Assembly (NCBI GenBank): GCA_041567315.1
Contig: JBFGCA010000035.1
Span: forward strand, 1-41,293
Length of the DNA: 41,293 bases
Direction: 5' to 3'
DNA from: JBFGCA01 sp041567315
Lineage (GTDB): Bacteria; Acidobacteriota; Thermoanaerobaculia; Multivoradales; JAHEKO01
A program made the position numbers and the translations under genes. Under the pieces are notes generated by a model that was not told where the DNA came from, did not search any database, and saw only the letters and a program-made list of their open reading frames with translations. Positions 5,654-14,867 of this stretch are shown here, piece by piece. Every line of letters begins with the position of its first letter. Position 1 is the stretch's first letter.

Positions 5654-7906
5654 TCAGAACAGCCAGGCGTAGCCCAGCTTGAGGAAGAAGGTGCGGTCGG
5701 TCTGGGTGAGGCTGACGTTCTGGAGCCCGAAGCGATTCTCGGAGTAGCCGGCGAAGATCACGGTCTGGGGGTTGACTTTGTAGGAGAACAGCAGCTGGGT
5801 GAACAGCTCCTCGGTCTGGGGCTCGACCGGGAAGCTGAACAGCGCCGGGTCGCTCTCCACCTCCTGCCACTGGAAGATCGTCCGCACGAAGGTCCGGACG
5901 TTGATGTTGTAGATCAGCCGCAGCTGGCTGAGGTTGGCCTCGAACAAGCGGCCGGCGACGACGTCGAGCCGCTGCAGGGTGTGGTTCAGCCGGGCGTTGA
6001 GGTGGCGGCCGAGCTTGGCCTCGACCACCGGGTTGAGCAGCAACTGCTCGGCACGCTGGTTGTTGTTGAAGTCCACCGCGTCGCCGGCGTCGACGAAGAA
6101 CTGCAGCCTGACCGCCCCGCCGGGCTGCACCTCGGCGTAGAACTGCATCGCCTCCATGTCCTCGTAGAGGACGCCGCCGAAGAACTCACGGTTGCGCTCG
6201 AGCGAGATCTCGGCGAACGACTGTAGCGGGCCGCTGACGTTGGCGAAGAGATCGAACGACTCGTCGGTCAACTGGCCGTCGTGGTCCTCGGTCCGCTCGC
6301 TGAAGAGCCCCACGTCGACCCGGTCCCACCACTCCTCGTCGCCGCCCCACCAGCGCCGGATCAGGATGGCCTCGGCGCGCCGGAAGTCGACCCGCCGCAC
6401 GAAGCCCGAGTCGGCCCGGAAGCCGGGGTCGAAGTCCTCGTACTCGAGGAACCACCTCCAGTGGCGGGCCTCGTGGTCGTAGGAGATCGACAGCGCCTCG
6501 CCGGTGAATCCCGCCGCCGGCTGACCGAAGGCGGCGGCGATCCCGTCCGGATAGAGGGTGTCCGAGCGCAGGTACTGGAACTCGACGGTGTCGACGTCGC
6601 TCAGCCGGAAGAAGCCGTCGAGCCCGCCCACCCGGTTGTGGTAGCGGTCGCCCTCGCGGCCGGTGAACAGCACGCCGAGGGTCGAGTTGGCGCCCAGGTC
6701 GCGGCGGTAGCGCAGCACCGCCGCGGTCAGCGACTCGTCGATGAAGCCGAAGTCGGTGCGCTGGTTGGAGGGGATGAGGAAGCTGTTGACGGTGTCCTCC
6801 GCGACGAAGACGCCGAGCGCGTTACGCCCCTGCTTGCCGTTGAGCTTGACCCCCCAATCGGGGTCGGCCACGGTGCGGGTGAAGACGGCGTCGATCGGGG
6901 TGGTGAAGAAGTCGACGCCCTCGAGGAAAAACGGCCGCTTCTCCTCGAAGAACAGCGCGAAGCGCTCGTTGACGTCGAGCTGGGCGACGTCGGCCTCGAC
7001 CTGCGAGAAGTCGGGGTTGAGCGTCCCCAGGAGCTGGAGGCTCGGGGTCACGCCCCAGCGCGCGGTGAGGCCGGGCTCGAAGTCCTCCTCGCCGCTCTCG
7101 AGCGGGCCGCCCGGGAAGCCGCGGCGGCGATCGGTGCGCTGACCGGTCAGGGTGGGGTCGAGCTCCAGGTTGCGGCCCGGCTCGAGCCCGGCGAAACCGC
7201 TGACCTTGGTGATCTGGCAGAGGATGCAGCTGCGGTCGCGGTCGCGCCGGTTGGCGCTCATCCGGTGCCGCTTGCTGCGCGGGTAGGAGCGGCTCAGCTC
7301 GAACCCCCAGGTCTGGGCGCCCGCGCCGCGCGGAAAGCGCAGCTGGTTGAAGGGCAGCGCCAGCTCCACGACGAATCCCTTCTCGTCGATCCGCCCCGCC
7401 GAGTCCCAGATGACGTCCCAGGAGAAGTCCTCGATGCCGTCCACCTCGCTGAAGATGGCGTCGGCCTGCACCCCCAGCGGGTTGACCCGGAACTCGAACG
7501 CCCGGCGCTCGTCGTTGAAGGTATCGATCATCAGCGTGACGTGATCGTCCTGGACGAAGGTCGTGATCTGGTCGCGGTCCATCAGGTGGGCGCGGATCGC
7601 CCCGGGCTCCGGGTCGGCCGCCCGGAAGGCCACGTAGAGCCGCCCCTCGTCGTAGGTCAGCAGCACGTCGGTCGCCACCAGCGGCTCGACGTTGTCCCCC
7701 GGCGACCACTCGTAGCGGATCGGGATCGTGAGCGCCGTCGCCCAGGCCGGCTCGTCCAGCACCCCGTCCACCTCGATCGCCGACTCCGCCCGCCGGATCT
7801 CGTACCGCTCCGGCGGCGGGGCCGCCGCCGCCCCGCCCTCCTCCTGACCCGCGGCACCGCCGCCGAACGCCACCAGCGTCAGCCCGAGAGCGAGAAACCC
7901 AACCAT
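5654..7906 (-). CDS. DUF5916 outer-membrane protein with N-terminal CBM9-like domain
   Basis: About 750 residues. After a signal peptide (MVGFLALGLTLVAFGGGAAG) comes a carbohydrate-binding family 9/DOMON-like domain: ESAIEVDGVLDEPAWATA, then the typical VLLTYDEGRLYVAFRAADPEP and DRDQITTFVQDDHVTLMIDT stretches. The remainder is a DUF5916 region, recognisable from FFLEGVDFF and many amphipathic strands. It ends in the C-terminal aromatic signature FLKLGYAWLF of outer-membrane barrels. Proteins of this type are common in Bacteroidota, Acidobacteriota and Gemmatimonadota. Their function is not established; binding or uptake of glycans or peptides is often supposed. The start is uncertain: 7906 fits a signal peptide but has no clear ribosome-binding site, and the frame stays open to 7978, which would add Arg-rich residues. 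Confidence 0.85.
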   Translation of the reverse strand: MVGFLALGLTLVAFGGGAAGQEEGGAAAAPPPERYEIRRAESAIEVDGVLDEPAWATALTIPIRYEWSPGDNVEPLVATDVLLTYDEGRLYVAFRAADPEPGAIRAHLMDRDQITTFVQDDHVTLMIDTFNDERRAFEFRVNPLGVQADAIFSEVDGIEDFSWDVIWDSAGRIDEKGFVVELALPFNQLRFPRGAGAQTWGFELSRSYPRSKRHRMSANRRDRDRSCILCQITKVSGFAGLEPGRNLELDPTLTGQRTDRRRGFPGGPLESGEEDFEPGLTARWGVTPSLQLLGTLNPDFSQVEADVAQLDVNERFALFFEEKRPFFLEGVDFFTTPIDAVFTRTVADPDWGVKLNGKQGRNALGVFVAEDTVNSFLIPSNQRTDFGFIDESLTAAVLRYRRDLGANSTLGVLFTGREGDRYHNRVGGLDGFFRLSDVDTVEFQYLRSDTLYPDGIAAAFGQPAAGFTGEALSISYDHEARHWRWFLEYEDFDPGFRADSGFVRRVDFRRAEAILIRRWWGGDEEWWDRVDVGLFSERTEDHDGQLTDESFDLFANVSGPLQSFAEISLERNREFFGGVLYEDMEAMQFYAEVQPGGAVRLQFFVDAGDAVDFNNNQRAEQLLLNPVVEAKLGRHLNARLNHTLQRLDVVAGRLFEANLSQLRLIYNINVRTFVRTIFQWQEVESDPALFSFPVEPQTEELFTQLLFSYKVNPQTVIFAGYSENRFGLQNVSLTQTDRTFFLKLGYAWLF

Positions 7907-8357
7907 CCCCGGAGGAGATCCAAGCCCCCCTCCGGGAACGAGCCGTGACAATCTGCGCCGATCAGCCAACAGTTCCACCAGCGGCCATGTCCGGGGAGTT
8001 CGCCGGACTCTATTACGGACCTCCCGCCGCCCGGGTTGCCGTCCGCACCAGAGCTCCAGGTAGGACGACAGGGGCCTCGCCGCAAGCGCTGCGACAACCC
8101 TCGAAGGCTACGGACCGGGCAGCGCGCAGCGGTGAGGAGCGGCCGGCCTCCCCTCTGAAGTCTGTCAGGCCGGCCGCGTCCCCAGGCGCACGCCGCCGCG
8201 GCCGGCTCTCTCCACCAGTCCCCCAACTTGCGAGTCCACCACATTCCGTCCCGGCCGGCTCTCTCCACCCGCCCCACAACTACGAAGCCACCACGTTTGC
8301 CCGCGGTTCCCGCGCCACCCCGTGCTATCGTCTCGCTCCCGCCGCCACCCCCCGGAC
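7907..8357. other. Divergent intergenic region
   Basis: About 450 bp between the DUF5916 gene (minus) and the dynamin-like gene (plus). It holds the 53-bp tandem duplication described separately and a candidate -10 (TATCGT at 8326-8331) about 26 bases before the GTPase ATG. No convincing gene was seen on either strand. Confidence 0.4.
8199..8304. repeat. Two imperfect 53-bp tandem repeats
   Basis: Units 8199-8251 and 8252-8304 both begin CGGCCGGCTCTCTCCACC and continue with related CCCCACAACT, CGA and CCACCAC segments. The duplication sits directly upstream of the dynamin-like GTPase promoter region and may contain a duplicated binding site or be neutral slippage. Confidence 0.6.
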
Positions 8358-10091
8358 ATGCTCCGCAAAATCCTTACCGACCGCCAGGAGGCGCTGCTGG
8401 CCGAGGAGCGGACCCGGCTGCGCGAGCTGCAGGCCACGCTGGTCGAGGCCGAGGCCTCGCGGCCCGACCGCGACACCCTGGAGCGGTCGATCCGCCAGCT
8501 CGACGAGCTGTTCCTGCTGGTGGTGGTGGGCGAGTTCAACGCCGGCAAGAGCACCTTCATCAACGCCCTGCTGGGCCGCGAGCTGCTGGAGGAGGGGGTC
8601 ACCCCGACCACCACCCGCATCCACCTGCTGCGCCACGGCGAGCGCGAGGAGCGCGCCGCCCGCGAGGACGGGGTCGAGGAGATCAGCGCCCCGGTCGAGC
8701 TGCTCCGCCAGGTGTCGATCGTCGACACCCCGGGCACCAACGCCCTGGAGCGCCGCCACGAGGCGCTGACCAGCGATTTCGTGCCGCGCTCCGACCTGGT
8801 GCTCTTCGTCACCTCGGCCGACCGCCCCTTCACCGAGTCCGAGCGCGGCTTCATCGAGCGCATCCGCGAGTGGGGCAAGAAGGTGGTCTTCGTGGTCAAC
8901 AAGATCGACTTCCTGCGCGCCGACGGCGAGATCGGGCAGATCGAGGGCTTCGTGGCGGAGAACACCCGGCGGCTGCTCGGCTTCGTGCCCGAGATCTTCC
9001 CGCTCTCGGCGCGCCAGGCGCTCGAGGCCAAGCGCGCCGGCGACGGCGGCGAGCTGCTCGAGCGGAGCCGGCTGCCGGCGCTGGAGCGCTATCTCGCCGG
9101 CACCCTCGACGAGACCGAGCGGGTGCGGCTCAAGCTGCTCAACCCGCTGGGGGTCGGCCGCAAGCTGGCGGCCACCTATCTGGAGGCCGCCGACGGCCGG
9201 CTGGAGCTGCTGCGCGACGACTTCACCACCCTCGAGGACATCGACCGGCAGCTCGCCCTCTACCGGGAGGACATGGGCCGCGAGTTCCGCTTCCGGCTCA
9301 CCGACGTCGAGAACATCCTCCACCAATTCGAGAAGCGGGGTCTGGAGTTCTTCGACGACACCCTGCGGCTGGCCCGCGCCTTCGATCTGCTCAACAAGGC
9401 CCGCGTCAAGGCCGACTTCGAGCGCCGGGTGGTCGCCGACGCGCCGCGCCAGGTCGAGGACAAGGTCGAGGAGATCATCGACTGGATGGTGGCCAGCGAG
9501 CTGCGGCAGTGGCGGGCGGTGAGCGACAGCCTGGGGCGCCGCCGCAGCCGCCACGCCGACCGCCTGGTGGGCGAGATCGGCAGCTTCGATCAGGACCGCC
9601 GGCAGCTCCTCGACACCGTCGGCCGCGCCGCCCAGCGGACCGTCGAGGGCTACGACCGCGAGGGCGAGGCCAGCAGGATGGCCGAGTCGGTGCAGGCGGC
9701 GGTGGCCGGCACCGCGCTGATCGAGGTCTCGGCCCTCGGGCTGGGCGCGGTGGTCACCGCCATGGCCACGACCCAGCTGGCCGACTTCACCGGGCTGCTC
9801 GCCGCCGGCACCCTGGCGGTGGTCGGCTTGTTCGTGCTGCCGGCCCGACGGCGGCGCGCCAAGCGCGAGCTGTCGGACCAGCTGCGGGCGCTCCGCGAGC
9901 GGCTGATGGGGGCCCTCACCGAGCAGTTCGACCGCGAGGTGGAGCGCAGCCTGCAGCGGGTGCGTGAAGCGATCGGGCCCTACACCCGCTTCGTGCGCGC
10001 CGAGCGCGAGCGGCTCGAGGAGCTGCGCGCCGGGCTCACCGGATCGCGGGCCGCGCTCGACGCCCTCGAGGAGCGGGTGGCCAGGCTGTAG
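8358..10091 (+). CDS. Bacterial dynamin-like GTPase
   Basis: A 577-residue large GTPase of the dynamin superfamily. The G1 P-loop is GEFNAGKS at 58-65, G3 is DTPG at 123-126 and G4 is NKID at 181-184. G2 is probably a Thr of the TPTTTR stretch. After the GTPase domain come long charged helical segments (stalk-like bundle) with coiled-coil character. Near residues 455-500 two hydrophobic segments (ALIEVSALGLGAVVTAMA and FTGLLAAGTLAVVGLFVLPA) form a membrane paddle or hairpin, followed by an Arg-rich stop and a further coiled coil to the C-terminus. This order resembles BDLP/DynA/LeoA-like proteins that act in membrane fusion, remodelling or stress protection. The start at 8358 is supported by family N-terminus and an upstream TATCGT element; a longer in-frame start at 8322 is less likely. 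Confidence 0.88.
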   Translation: MLRKILTDRQEALLAEERTRLRELQATLVEAEASRPDRDTLERSIRQLDELFLLVVVGEFNAGKSTFINALLGRELLEEGVTPTTTRIHLLRHGEREERAAREDGVEEISAPVELLRQVSIVDTPGTNALERRHEALTSDFVPRSDLVLFVTSADRPFTESERGFIERIREWGKKVVFVVNKIDFLRADGEIGQIEGFVAENTRRLLGFVPEIFPLSARQALEAKRAGDGGELLERSRLPALERYLAGTLDETERVRLKLLNPLGVGRKLAATYLEAADGRLELLRDDFTTLEDIDRQLALYREDMGREFRFRLTDVENILHQFEKRGLEFFDDTLRLARAFDLLNKARVKADFERRVVADAPRQVEDKVEEIIDWMVASELRQWRAVSDSLGRRRSRHADRLVGEIGSFDQDRRQLLDTVGRAAQRTVEGYDREGEASRMAESVQAAVAGTALIEVSALGLGAVVTAMATTQLADFTGLLAAGTLAVVGLFVLPARRRRAKRELSDQLRALRERLMGALTEQFDREVERSLQRVREAIGPYTRFVRAERERLEELRAGLTGSRAALDALEERVARL

Positions 10092-10137
10092 CAGCCAGCG
10101 GTCGGGGGTCGGGAGCTTCGCGGATCGGGGCCACCGG

Positions 10138-10864
10138 TCAGCCGGCGGGGGGCACCACCCGCGACCAGGCGCCGAGGCCGTCCTCGAAGCCGTCGCCGAA
10201 CAGGCAGGCGGGAGCGGCGGCGGCCTGGCGCATGGCTCGGTACTCGCCCTGCTCCAGGAGATAGAGCACCGAGGCCTCGCAGGTCTCCTCGGCGGCGGCC
10301 GTGGAGGGCTCGTCCTGGACCTCGCCCGGACCGCCGGCGGGGCGGAGCTCGCCGCCGATCTCGACCAGCGCCGGTGGCAGCTCGACGTCGATCGTGCGGC
10401 TGACCTGGGTCCACTCGCCGGCGGCGCTCTGGACGTGGAGGGTGACGGCGTAGTCGGCGCGCGGGAAGAAGGCCCGCGCCCGCGCCCGGCGCCGCGGATC
10501 GGCCGGCGCCTCGAGGTCGGGCAGGCGGCGCGGCCACTCGGAGCCCGGGCCGGCGTGCGGTCCTTCCACCGTGTAGTAGTAGGCGCGCACGTCGCCGCCG
10601 GTGCAGGACATGTCGAGCTCCACCGCCCGCCCCACCAGCGGCGTCCCGTCGGCGGCGCGCAGCCCGGGGCGGCACGCCCTCGATGGTGCCGAGGACGACC
10701 CCCTCGGGGTTGACCGCGTGGAGGACGATCCGGGCCGGCTCGGCGCCGGTGGCCGCCGTCGCCCCCAGCAGCCAGCCCGCCAGCACCAGACCCGCCAGCA
10801 GGTTCCGGCGGCTGTAACGGCCGCTCGGGGCGGCGGGGCGGGGGTTGGGTGCGGCGGCTGACAT
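10138..10864 (-). pseudogene. Tat-exported protein of unknown function, one-base frameshift
   Basis: Two adjacent frames join into one protein of about 241 residues. From ATG 10864 (AGAGG six bases upstream) the first part reads MSAAAPNPRP and then a twin-arginine signal, RYSRRNLLAGLVLAGWLLG, with Arg19-Arg20. After ILHAVNPEGVVLGTIEGVPP the frame breaks at a run of four G (plus strand, 10666-10669). Removing one base restores GLRAADGTPLVGRAVELDMS and the rest to the stop at 10138. The second half has cysteines (DMSCTGGD, EETCEAS, PACLFGDG) and ends LFGDGFEDGLGAWSRVVPPAG-like. That short DGFE-x-G-x3-AW ending resembles C-terminal motifs I know from secreted proteins of Acidobacteriota and some Gammaproteobacteria. 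The defect may be a sequencing error in a homopolymer or real. Function is not recognised. Confidence 0.6.
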
Positions 10865-10983
10865 CTTCTGCCTCTTTACCCTCAATGGGGTGGCCGCCCC
10901 GGCGATTTGATATCGCCGCGGCGCGATAATCGGCGCATCCCCGCTCCGCTATTTCGAGCCCGGGACCGGCGAGTCCAGAAAAA

Positions 10984-11003
10984 GCGGCGACCGAAGTCGC
11001 CGC
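10984..11003 (+). other. Hairpin in the HD-GYP leader
   Basis: GCGGCGAC (10984-10991), tetraloop CGAA, GTCGCCGC (10996-11003): a perfect 8-bp stem about 60 bases upstream of the HD-GYP ATG. It is not followed by U's. It might be a leader structure or a binding site; no known riboswitch class is recognised. Confidence 0.3.
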
Positions 11004-11061
11004 CAGGGGGCCGGGGCGGGGGAAAGAAGGGCGCTCGGGGCCGATTCATAGCCGGCCGCGC

Positions 11062-11811
11062 ATGGCACTCCCCTTGCTCACCCGGAAGCTCGTCGGCATG
11101 GCCCTTCTGGACACCTTCGCCACCGCCGCCCTCGGGCGGCACGCCGCGCGGCCCCATCCGGCCGTGGCGCTCCCCTCTCTGGGGCTGCGCCGGCTCGAGC
11201 AGCAGGCGCTGCGCACCCGCGAGGGCACGGTCTGCGCGCTCGGGCTGCTGCTCGACCTGCGGGACCTGCGGACCGGGCTCCACGCCACGCGGCTGACCGA
11301 GTGGGCGGCCCGGGTCGGCGAGATGCTCGGTCTGGACCCCGAGCAGCAGCGCGACGTCGAGCACGCCTCGCTGCTCCACGACCTGGGCAAGGTGGGGATC
11401 GCCGACGAGGTGCTCAAGAAGCCGGGACGCCTGTCGGCCGACGAATGGGAGCTGGTCCGCAGGCATCCCGAGTACGGCTGGGCCATCCTGCGCGAGATCC
11501 CCGGCTTCGAGCAGGTCAGTCTGCTCGTCCTGCACCACCACGAGCGCTTCGACGGCAAGGGCTATCCGGCCGGTCTCAAGGGCGACCGCATCCCGCTCGG
11601 AGCTCGGATCGTGGCGGTGGTCGACGCCTTCGACGCCATGATCTCGACGCGCTGCTACCGCGACGGGCTGCCGGCGACCGAGGTCTTCGCGCGGATGCGT
11701 GAGGCCAGCGGCACGCAGTTCGACCCCCGGATCCTCGAGCTGTTCCTGGAGCTGGCCGCAGCCGAGGCGCACCAGATCGACCGCCTGGCCGCCGAAGACG
11801 ACCTGGTCTGA
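11062..11811 (+). CDS. HD-GYP domain cyclic-di-GMP phosphodiesterase
   Basis: A 249-residue soluble protein. The HD-GYP signature is complete: HD at His106-Asp107 in LLHDLGKVGI, then HHHERFDGKGYP with the GYP triad at about 167-169, and the downstream DAFDAMISTRCYRDG and GTQFDP motifs. Such domains hydrolyse c-di-GMP to GMP with a di- or tri-iron centre. The N-terminal 70 residues (LGLRRLEQQALRTREGTVCALGLLLDLRDLRTGLHATRL) contain only the start of the HD fold and no obvious sensor, so regulation would come from a partner or from expression. A second HD-GYP gene lies at 40584. It is divergent from the broken Tat gene and precedes the TPR-CHAT gene by 65 bp on the same strand. Confidence 0.9.
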   Translation: MALPLLTRKLVGMALLDTFATAALGRHAARPHPAVALPSLGLRRLEQQALRTREGTVCALGLLLDLRDLRTGLHATRLTEWAARVGEMLGLDPEQQRDVEHASLLHDLGKVGIADEVLKKPGRLSADEWELVRRHPEYGWAILREIPGFEQVSLLVLHHHERFDGKGYPAGLKGDRIPLGARIVAVVDAFDAMISTRCYRDGLPATEVFARMREASGTQFDPRILELFLELAAAEAHQIDRLAAEDDLV

Positions 11812-11863
11812 ACCCTTCCCAAGCCACCGCCGCCGCCGGGTCGGGGGCCGCAATGGCCGTTGA

Positions 11864-11869
11864 TACAGT
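11864..11869 (+). promoter_or_regulatory. Putative -10 element of the TPR-CHAT gene
   Basis: TACAGT (within TTGATACAGTG) ends seven bases before ATG 11877, which would give a leaderless message, as proposed for the genes at 1266 and 2248. No clear -35 is visible, which might fit recognition by an alternative sigma factor, but that is speculation. Confidence 0.35.
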
Positions 11870-11876
11870 GCGGGCG

Positions 11877-14867
11877 ATGGGCGCCGCCCCGGGCTGGATC
11901 GAACGCCTGGCGCGGCTGGAGGACGTCGCCCAGCGCGAGGCGCTGCTGGCAGCGCGGCCGGCCGCCGACGCCGACACGGTGCGCGCCCTGGCCGACGCCT
12001 CGCGCGAACGGCTGCGCGTCGATCTGGCGCAGGCCGAGCGTCTGGCCGAGGCGGCCGAGCTGGTGGCGCGGCGGCTCGCCGAGGCGGCGGCCGATTCGTC
12101 CCCGGAACGGTCGGCGGACGGCTCGCCGGTCACCTCCCGGCAACGGCGGCTGCTCGACGCCCGTGCCCGCAGCCGCAAGGCGCTCGGGCACGTCCGCTAC
12201 CTCACCGGCCGCTACCGCGAGGCGCTCGGTCTCTACGGCGAGGCGCTGGCGCTCTACGAGCGCGCCGGCGACGCGCCGGCCGCCGCCGACGTCCTCAGCG
12301 ACTCGATCCAGTCGCTGATCTACCTGGGGCGCTACGACGAGGCGACCGCCGCCGTGGACCGGGCACAGGCCATCCTCGAGCGCCACGGCGATTCGTTGCG
12401 GCTGGCACGGCTGGGCTGCAACCGGGCCAACCTCCTCCACCGGCAGGACCGCTTCGCGGCGGCGCTCGCGGCCTACGAGCAGGCGCTCGCCGAGTTCCGC
12501 CGCCACCGCGGCGAGCCGCAGGACGTCGCGGCGGCGCTGATGGGGGTCCTGATCTGCGCCATCTCGCTCAACGACTTCCCCCGCGCCACCGAGGCCCACG
12601 CCGAGCTGCTCGGCCACGCGACGGCCCACGACATGCCCCTGGTCGCCCTCCAGGCCGACTACAACGTCGGCTATCTCCACTATCTGCGGGGCGAGTACAG
12701 CCGCGCCATGGAGCTTTACGAGCGCACCCGCGAGCGCAGCCGGGCGGCGGGCGACGACTACCACCAGGCGCTGTGCGACATGGACGAGTGCGAGATCCAC
12801 CTCGAGCTCAACCTGACCGAGGAGGGCGACCGTCTGGCCCGCCGGGCGCTGGCCGCCTTCGAACGCCTGGGCATGGGGCACGAGCGCGCCAAGAGCCTCG
12901 CCTTCCTGGCCATCGCCGCCGCCCAGGACGGCAAGCCGTTCGAGGCCCTGGAGATCTTCGCCCGCGCCCGCCGGGGCTTCGAAAAGGAGGACAACTGGGC
13001 CTGGCCGGCGGCCATCGACCTTTACCGTGCCCTGATCCTCAACGAGCAGGGACGTTTCTTCGAGGCCCGCAGCCTGGTCGAGGAAGCGCTCGATTTCTTC
13101 CGGACCGCCGGTCTCGAGGTCAAGGCGGCGCTCAGCGAGCTGCTGCTGGCGCGGCTCGAGCTGCAGACCGGCCGGCCGGCCGCGGCGCGCCGCGAGTGCC
13201 AAGCGGCGCTCGGGCGGCTGGCGGCGCTCGACATGCCGGCGCTGAGCTACAAGGCCCACTTCGTGCTCGGTCAGATCGAGGAGGCGGCCGGCGAGCGGAG
13301 CACCGCCGCCCGCGCCTACCGCCGGGCCCACGAAGAGCTGGAGAGCCTGCGCAGCCACCTGCACGGCGAGACCCTGAGGATCGCCTTTCTCAGGGACAAG
13401 CAGGAGGTCTACGAGCGGTTGGTGATGTCGACTCTCGCCGGGCGGCCGACGGCAGCGGACCACGCCGCCGCCCTCGACCTCATCGAGCAGGCCAAGTCCC
13501 GCAGCCTCGCCGAGCTGCTGGCCTTCCGGGCCGCCGAGCTGCCACCGCCCACGCCCACCCACAGCCGTCTGGTCGTGCGCATGCGGCGGCTGCGGGCCAA
13601 CCTCAGCTGGTACTACCGGCAGATCGACCGTCAGGAGCTGGAGGGGGGCCCGGCCAGCCGGTCGACCGCTCCGCCGGCCGCCTCGCCGGCCGCCGAAGCC
13701 GCCGCCACCGGCCGCCTCGACGAGCTGCGGCGGCGCAGCCGCGAGAGCGAGCGCCTGCTGTTGCGGACCCTTGGCGAGGTCCAGGCCGGAGACGCCGAGT
13801 TCGTTTCGCTGCAAGCGGCACTGAGCCTCGACAGCCGTCGCATCCGCGCCGCCCTCCCCGACGGCTGCCAGCTGGTCGAGTATTTCGAGGCCCTCGGCGA
13901 GATCTACGTGGCGCTGGCCGATCGACGGCGGGTCGAGGTCTTCCCGCTCACCGCCGCCGACGGGGTCCGCGATCTGCTGCGCTACTTCCGCTTCCAGCTC
14001 TCCAAGTTCCGGCTCGACCCCGATTACCTCGAGGCCTTCGGACCGCGACTGCTCGAGGGCGCGCGGCGGCACCTTGGCGAGCTCTACGCAGAGCTGGTGG
14101 CGCCGTTCCGCCGCCTGCTGGAGGCCGAGCACTTGATCTTCGTGCCGCACGGAGCCCTCCACTATCTGCCGTTCCACGCCCTGTGGGACGGCGACGCCTA
14201 TCTGTGCGACCGCTTCTCGGTCTCCTATGCGCCGAGCGCCAGCGTCTTCGTGATGTGCCGGGACAAGCCCGCGAGCGCCGGCGGCGAGGCCCTGGTCCTG
14301 GGCGTGCCGGACGAGCTGACGCCGGCCATCCGCCAGGAGGCCGAGGCGGTGGCCGCCGCGCTGCCGGGGTCGCGACTGCTGATCGGCGAGCGGGCCACGC
14401 TGGCCAGCCTGCGGGACCTGGGCCGGAACAGCCGCTTCGTCCACGTCGCCACCCACGGCTTCTTCCGCCGGGACAACGCCATGTTCTCGGCCATCCAGCT
14501 CGGCGACTCCCGGCTCACCCTGTTCGACCTATACCACCTCGAGCTGGGCGCCGAGCTGGTGGCGCTCAGCGGCTGCGGCACCGGGCTCGGGGTGGTGGAG
14601 GGCGGCGACGAGCTGATCGGCCTCACCCGCGGGCTGCTCTACGCCGGCGCCCGCTCGGTGCTGGCCACCCTGTGGGACGTCAACGACCGCAGCACCGCCG
14701 AGTTCATGACCGCCTTCTACCGGCGGCTGGCCAGCGCACCGCACCGCGGTGCGGCGCTGCGCGACGCCATGCTGGAGCTGCGCGAGCGTCATCCCCACCC
14801 CTACTACTGGGCGCCCTTCGTGCTGACCGGCGATCCGTTTCCGGCGGCGCCAAAAAAATCCGGCTGA
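11877..14867 (+). CDS. TPR-CHAT protease (caspase-like)
   Basis: A 996-residue cytoplasmic protein without signal peptide. Residues about 90-510 form helical TPR-type repeats (for example TGRYREALGLYGEALALYER, YLGRYDEATAAVDRAQAIL, LRGEYSRAMELYERTRERS), which commonly bind partners or act as a sensor. A Pro/Ser/Ala-rich linker near 590-610 leads to the C-terminal CHAT domain (about 670-990). The clan CD catalytic dyad is visible: His860 in FVHVATHGFF and Cys900 in LVALSGCGTGLG (family consensus SAC-x-TG, here SGCGTG). Preceding markers are FVPHGALHYLPFHAL and SYAPSASV. CHAT proteases include caspase, separase and Craspase relatives and usually cut specific protein partners when activated. Downstream on the same strand are two S8 proteases and a CnaB-like protein. 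The start could also be ATG 11853, eight codons earlier. Confidence 0.88.
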   Translation: MGAAPGWIERLARLEDVAQREALLAARPAADADTVRALADASRERLRVDLAQAERLAEAAELVARRLAEAAADSSPERSADGSPVTSRQRRLLDARARSRKALGHVRYLTGRYREALGLYGEALALYERAGDAPAAADVLSDSIQSLIYLGRYDEATAAVDRAQAILERHGDSLRLARLGCNRANLLHRQDRFAAALAAYEQALAEFRRHRGEPQDVAAALMGVLICAISLNDFPRATEAHAELLGHATAHDMPLVALQADYNVGYLHYLRGEYSRAMELYERTRERSRAAGDDYHQALCDMDECEIHLELNLTEEGDRLARRALAAFERLGMGHERAKSLAFLAIAAAQDGKPFEALEIFARARRGFEKEDNWAWPAAIDLYRALILNEQGRFFEARSLVEEALDFFRTAGLEVKAALSELLLARLELQTGRPAAARRECQAALGRLAALDMPALSYKAHFVLGQIEEAAGERSTAARAYRRAHEELESLRSHLHGETLRIAFLRDKQEVYERLVMSTLAGRPTAADHAAALDLIEQAKSRSLAELLAFRAAELPPPTPTHSRLVVRMRRLRANLSWYYRQIDRQELEGGPASRSTAPPAASPAAEAAATGRLDELRRRSRESERLLLRTLGEVQAGDAEFVSLQAALSLDSRRIRAALPDGCQLVEYFEALGEIYVALADRRRVEVFPLTAADGVRDLLRYFRFQLSKFRLDPDYLEAFGPRLLEGARRHLGELYAELVAPFRRLLEAEHLIFVPHGALHYLPFHALWDGDAYLCDRFSVSYAPSASVFVMCRDKPASAGGEALVLGVPDELTPAIRQEAEAVAAALPGSRLLIGERATLASLRDLGRNSRFVHVATHGFFRRDNAMFSAIQLGDSRLTLFDLYHLELGAELVALSGCGTGLGVVEGGDELIGLTRGLLYAGARSVLATLWDVNDRSTAEFMTAFYRRLASAPHRGAALRDAMLELRERHPHPYYWAPFVLTGDPFPAAPKKSG

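Noticed and set aside
6281..7948. A 555-codon open frame on the plus strand, antisense to the DUF5916 gene
   Set aside because: Low-complexity Val/Ala/Glu/Arg composition and no motif; the minus strand is a good outer-membrane protein.
11853..11876. Start of TPR-CHAT at ATG 11853
   Set aside because: Possible, but the TACAGT element would lie inside the coding sequence; ATG 11877 at seven bases fits better. Not excluded.
11655..14456. A 933-codon open frame on the minus strand, antisense to TPR-CHAT
   Set aside because: It lies opposite a gene with clear catalytic motifs and has the Gly/Ala/Arg/Leu-rich composition of antisense frames in GC-rich DNA; no domain is recognisable.
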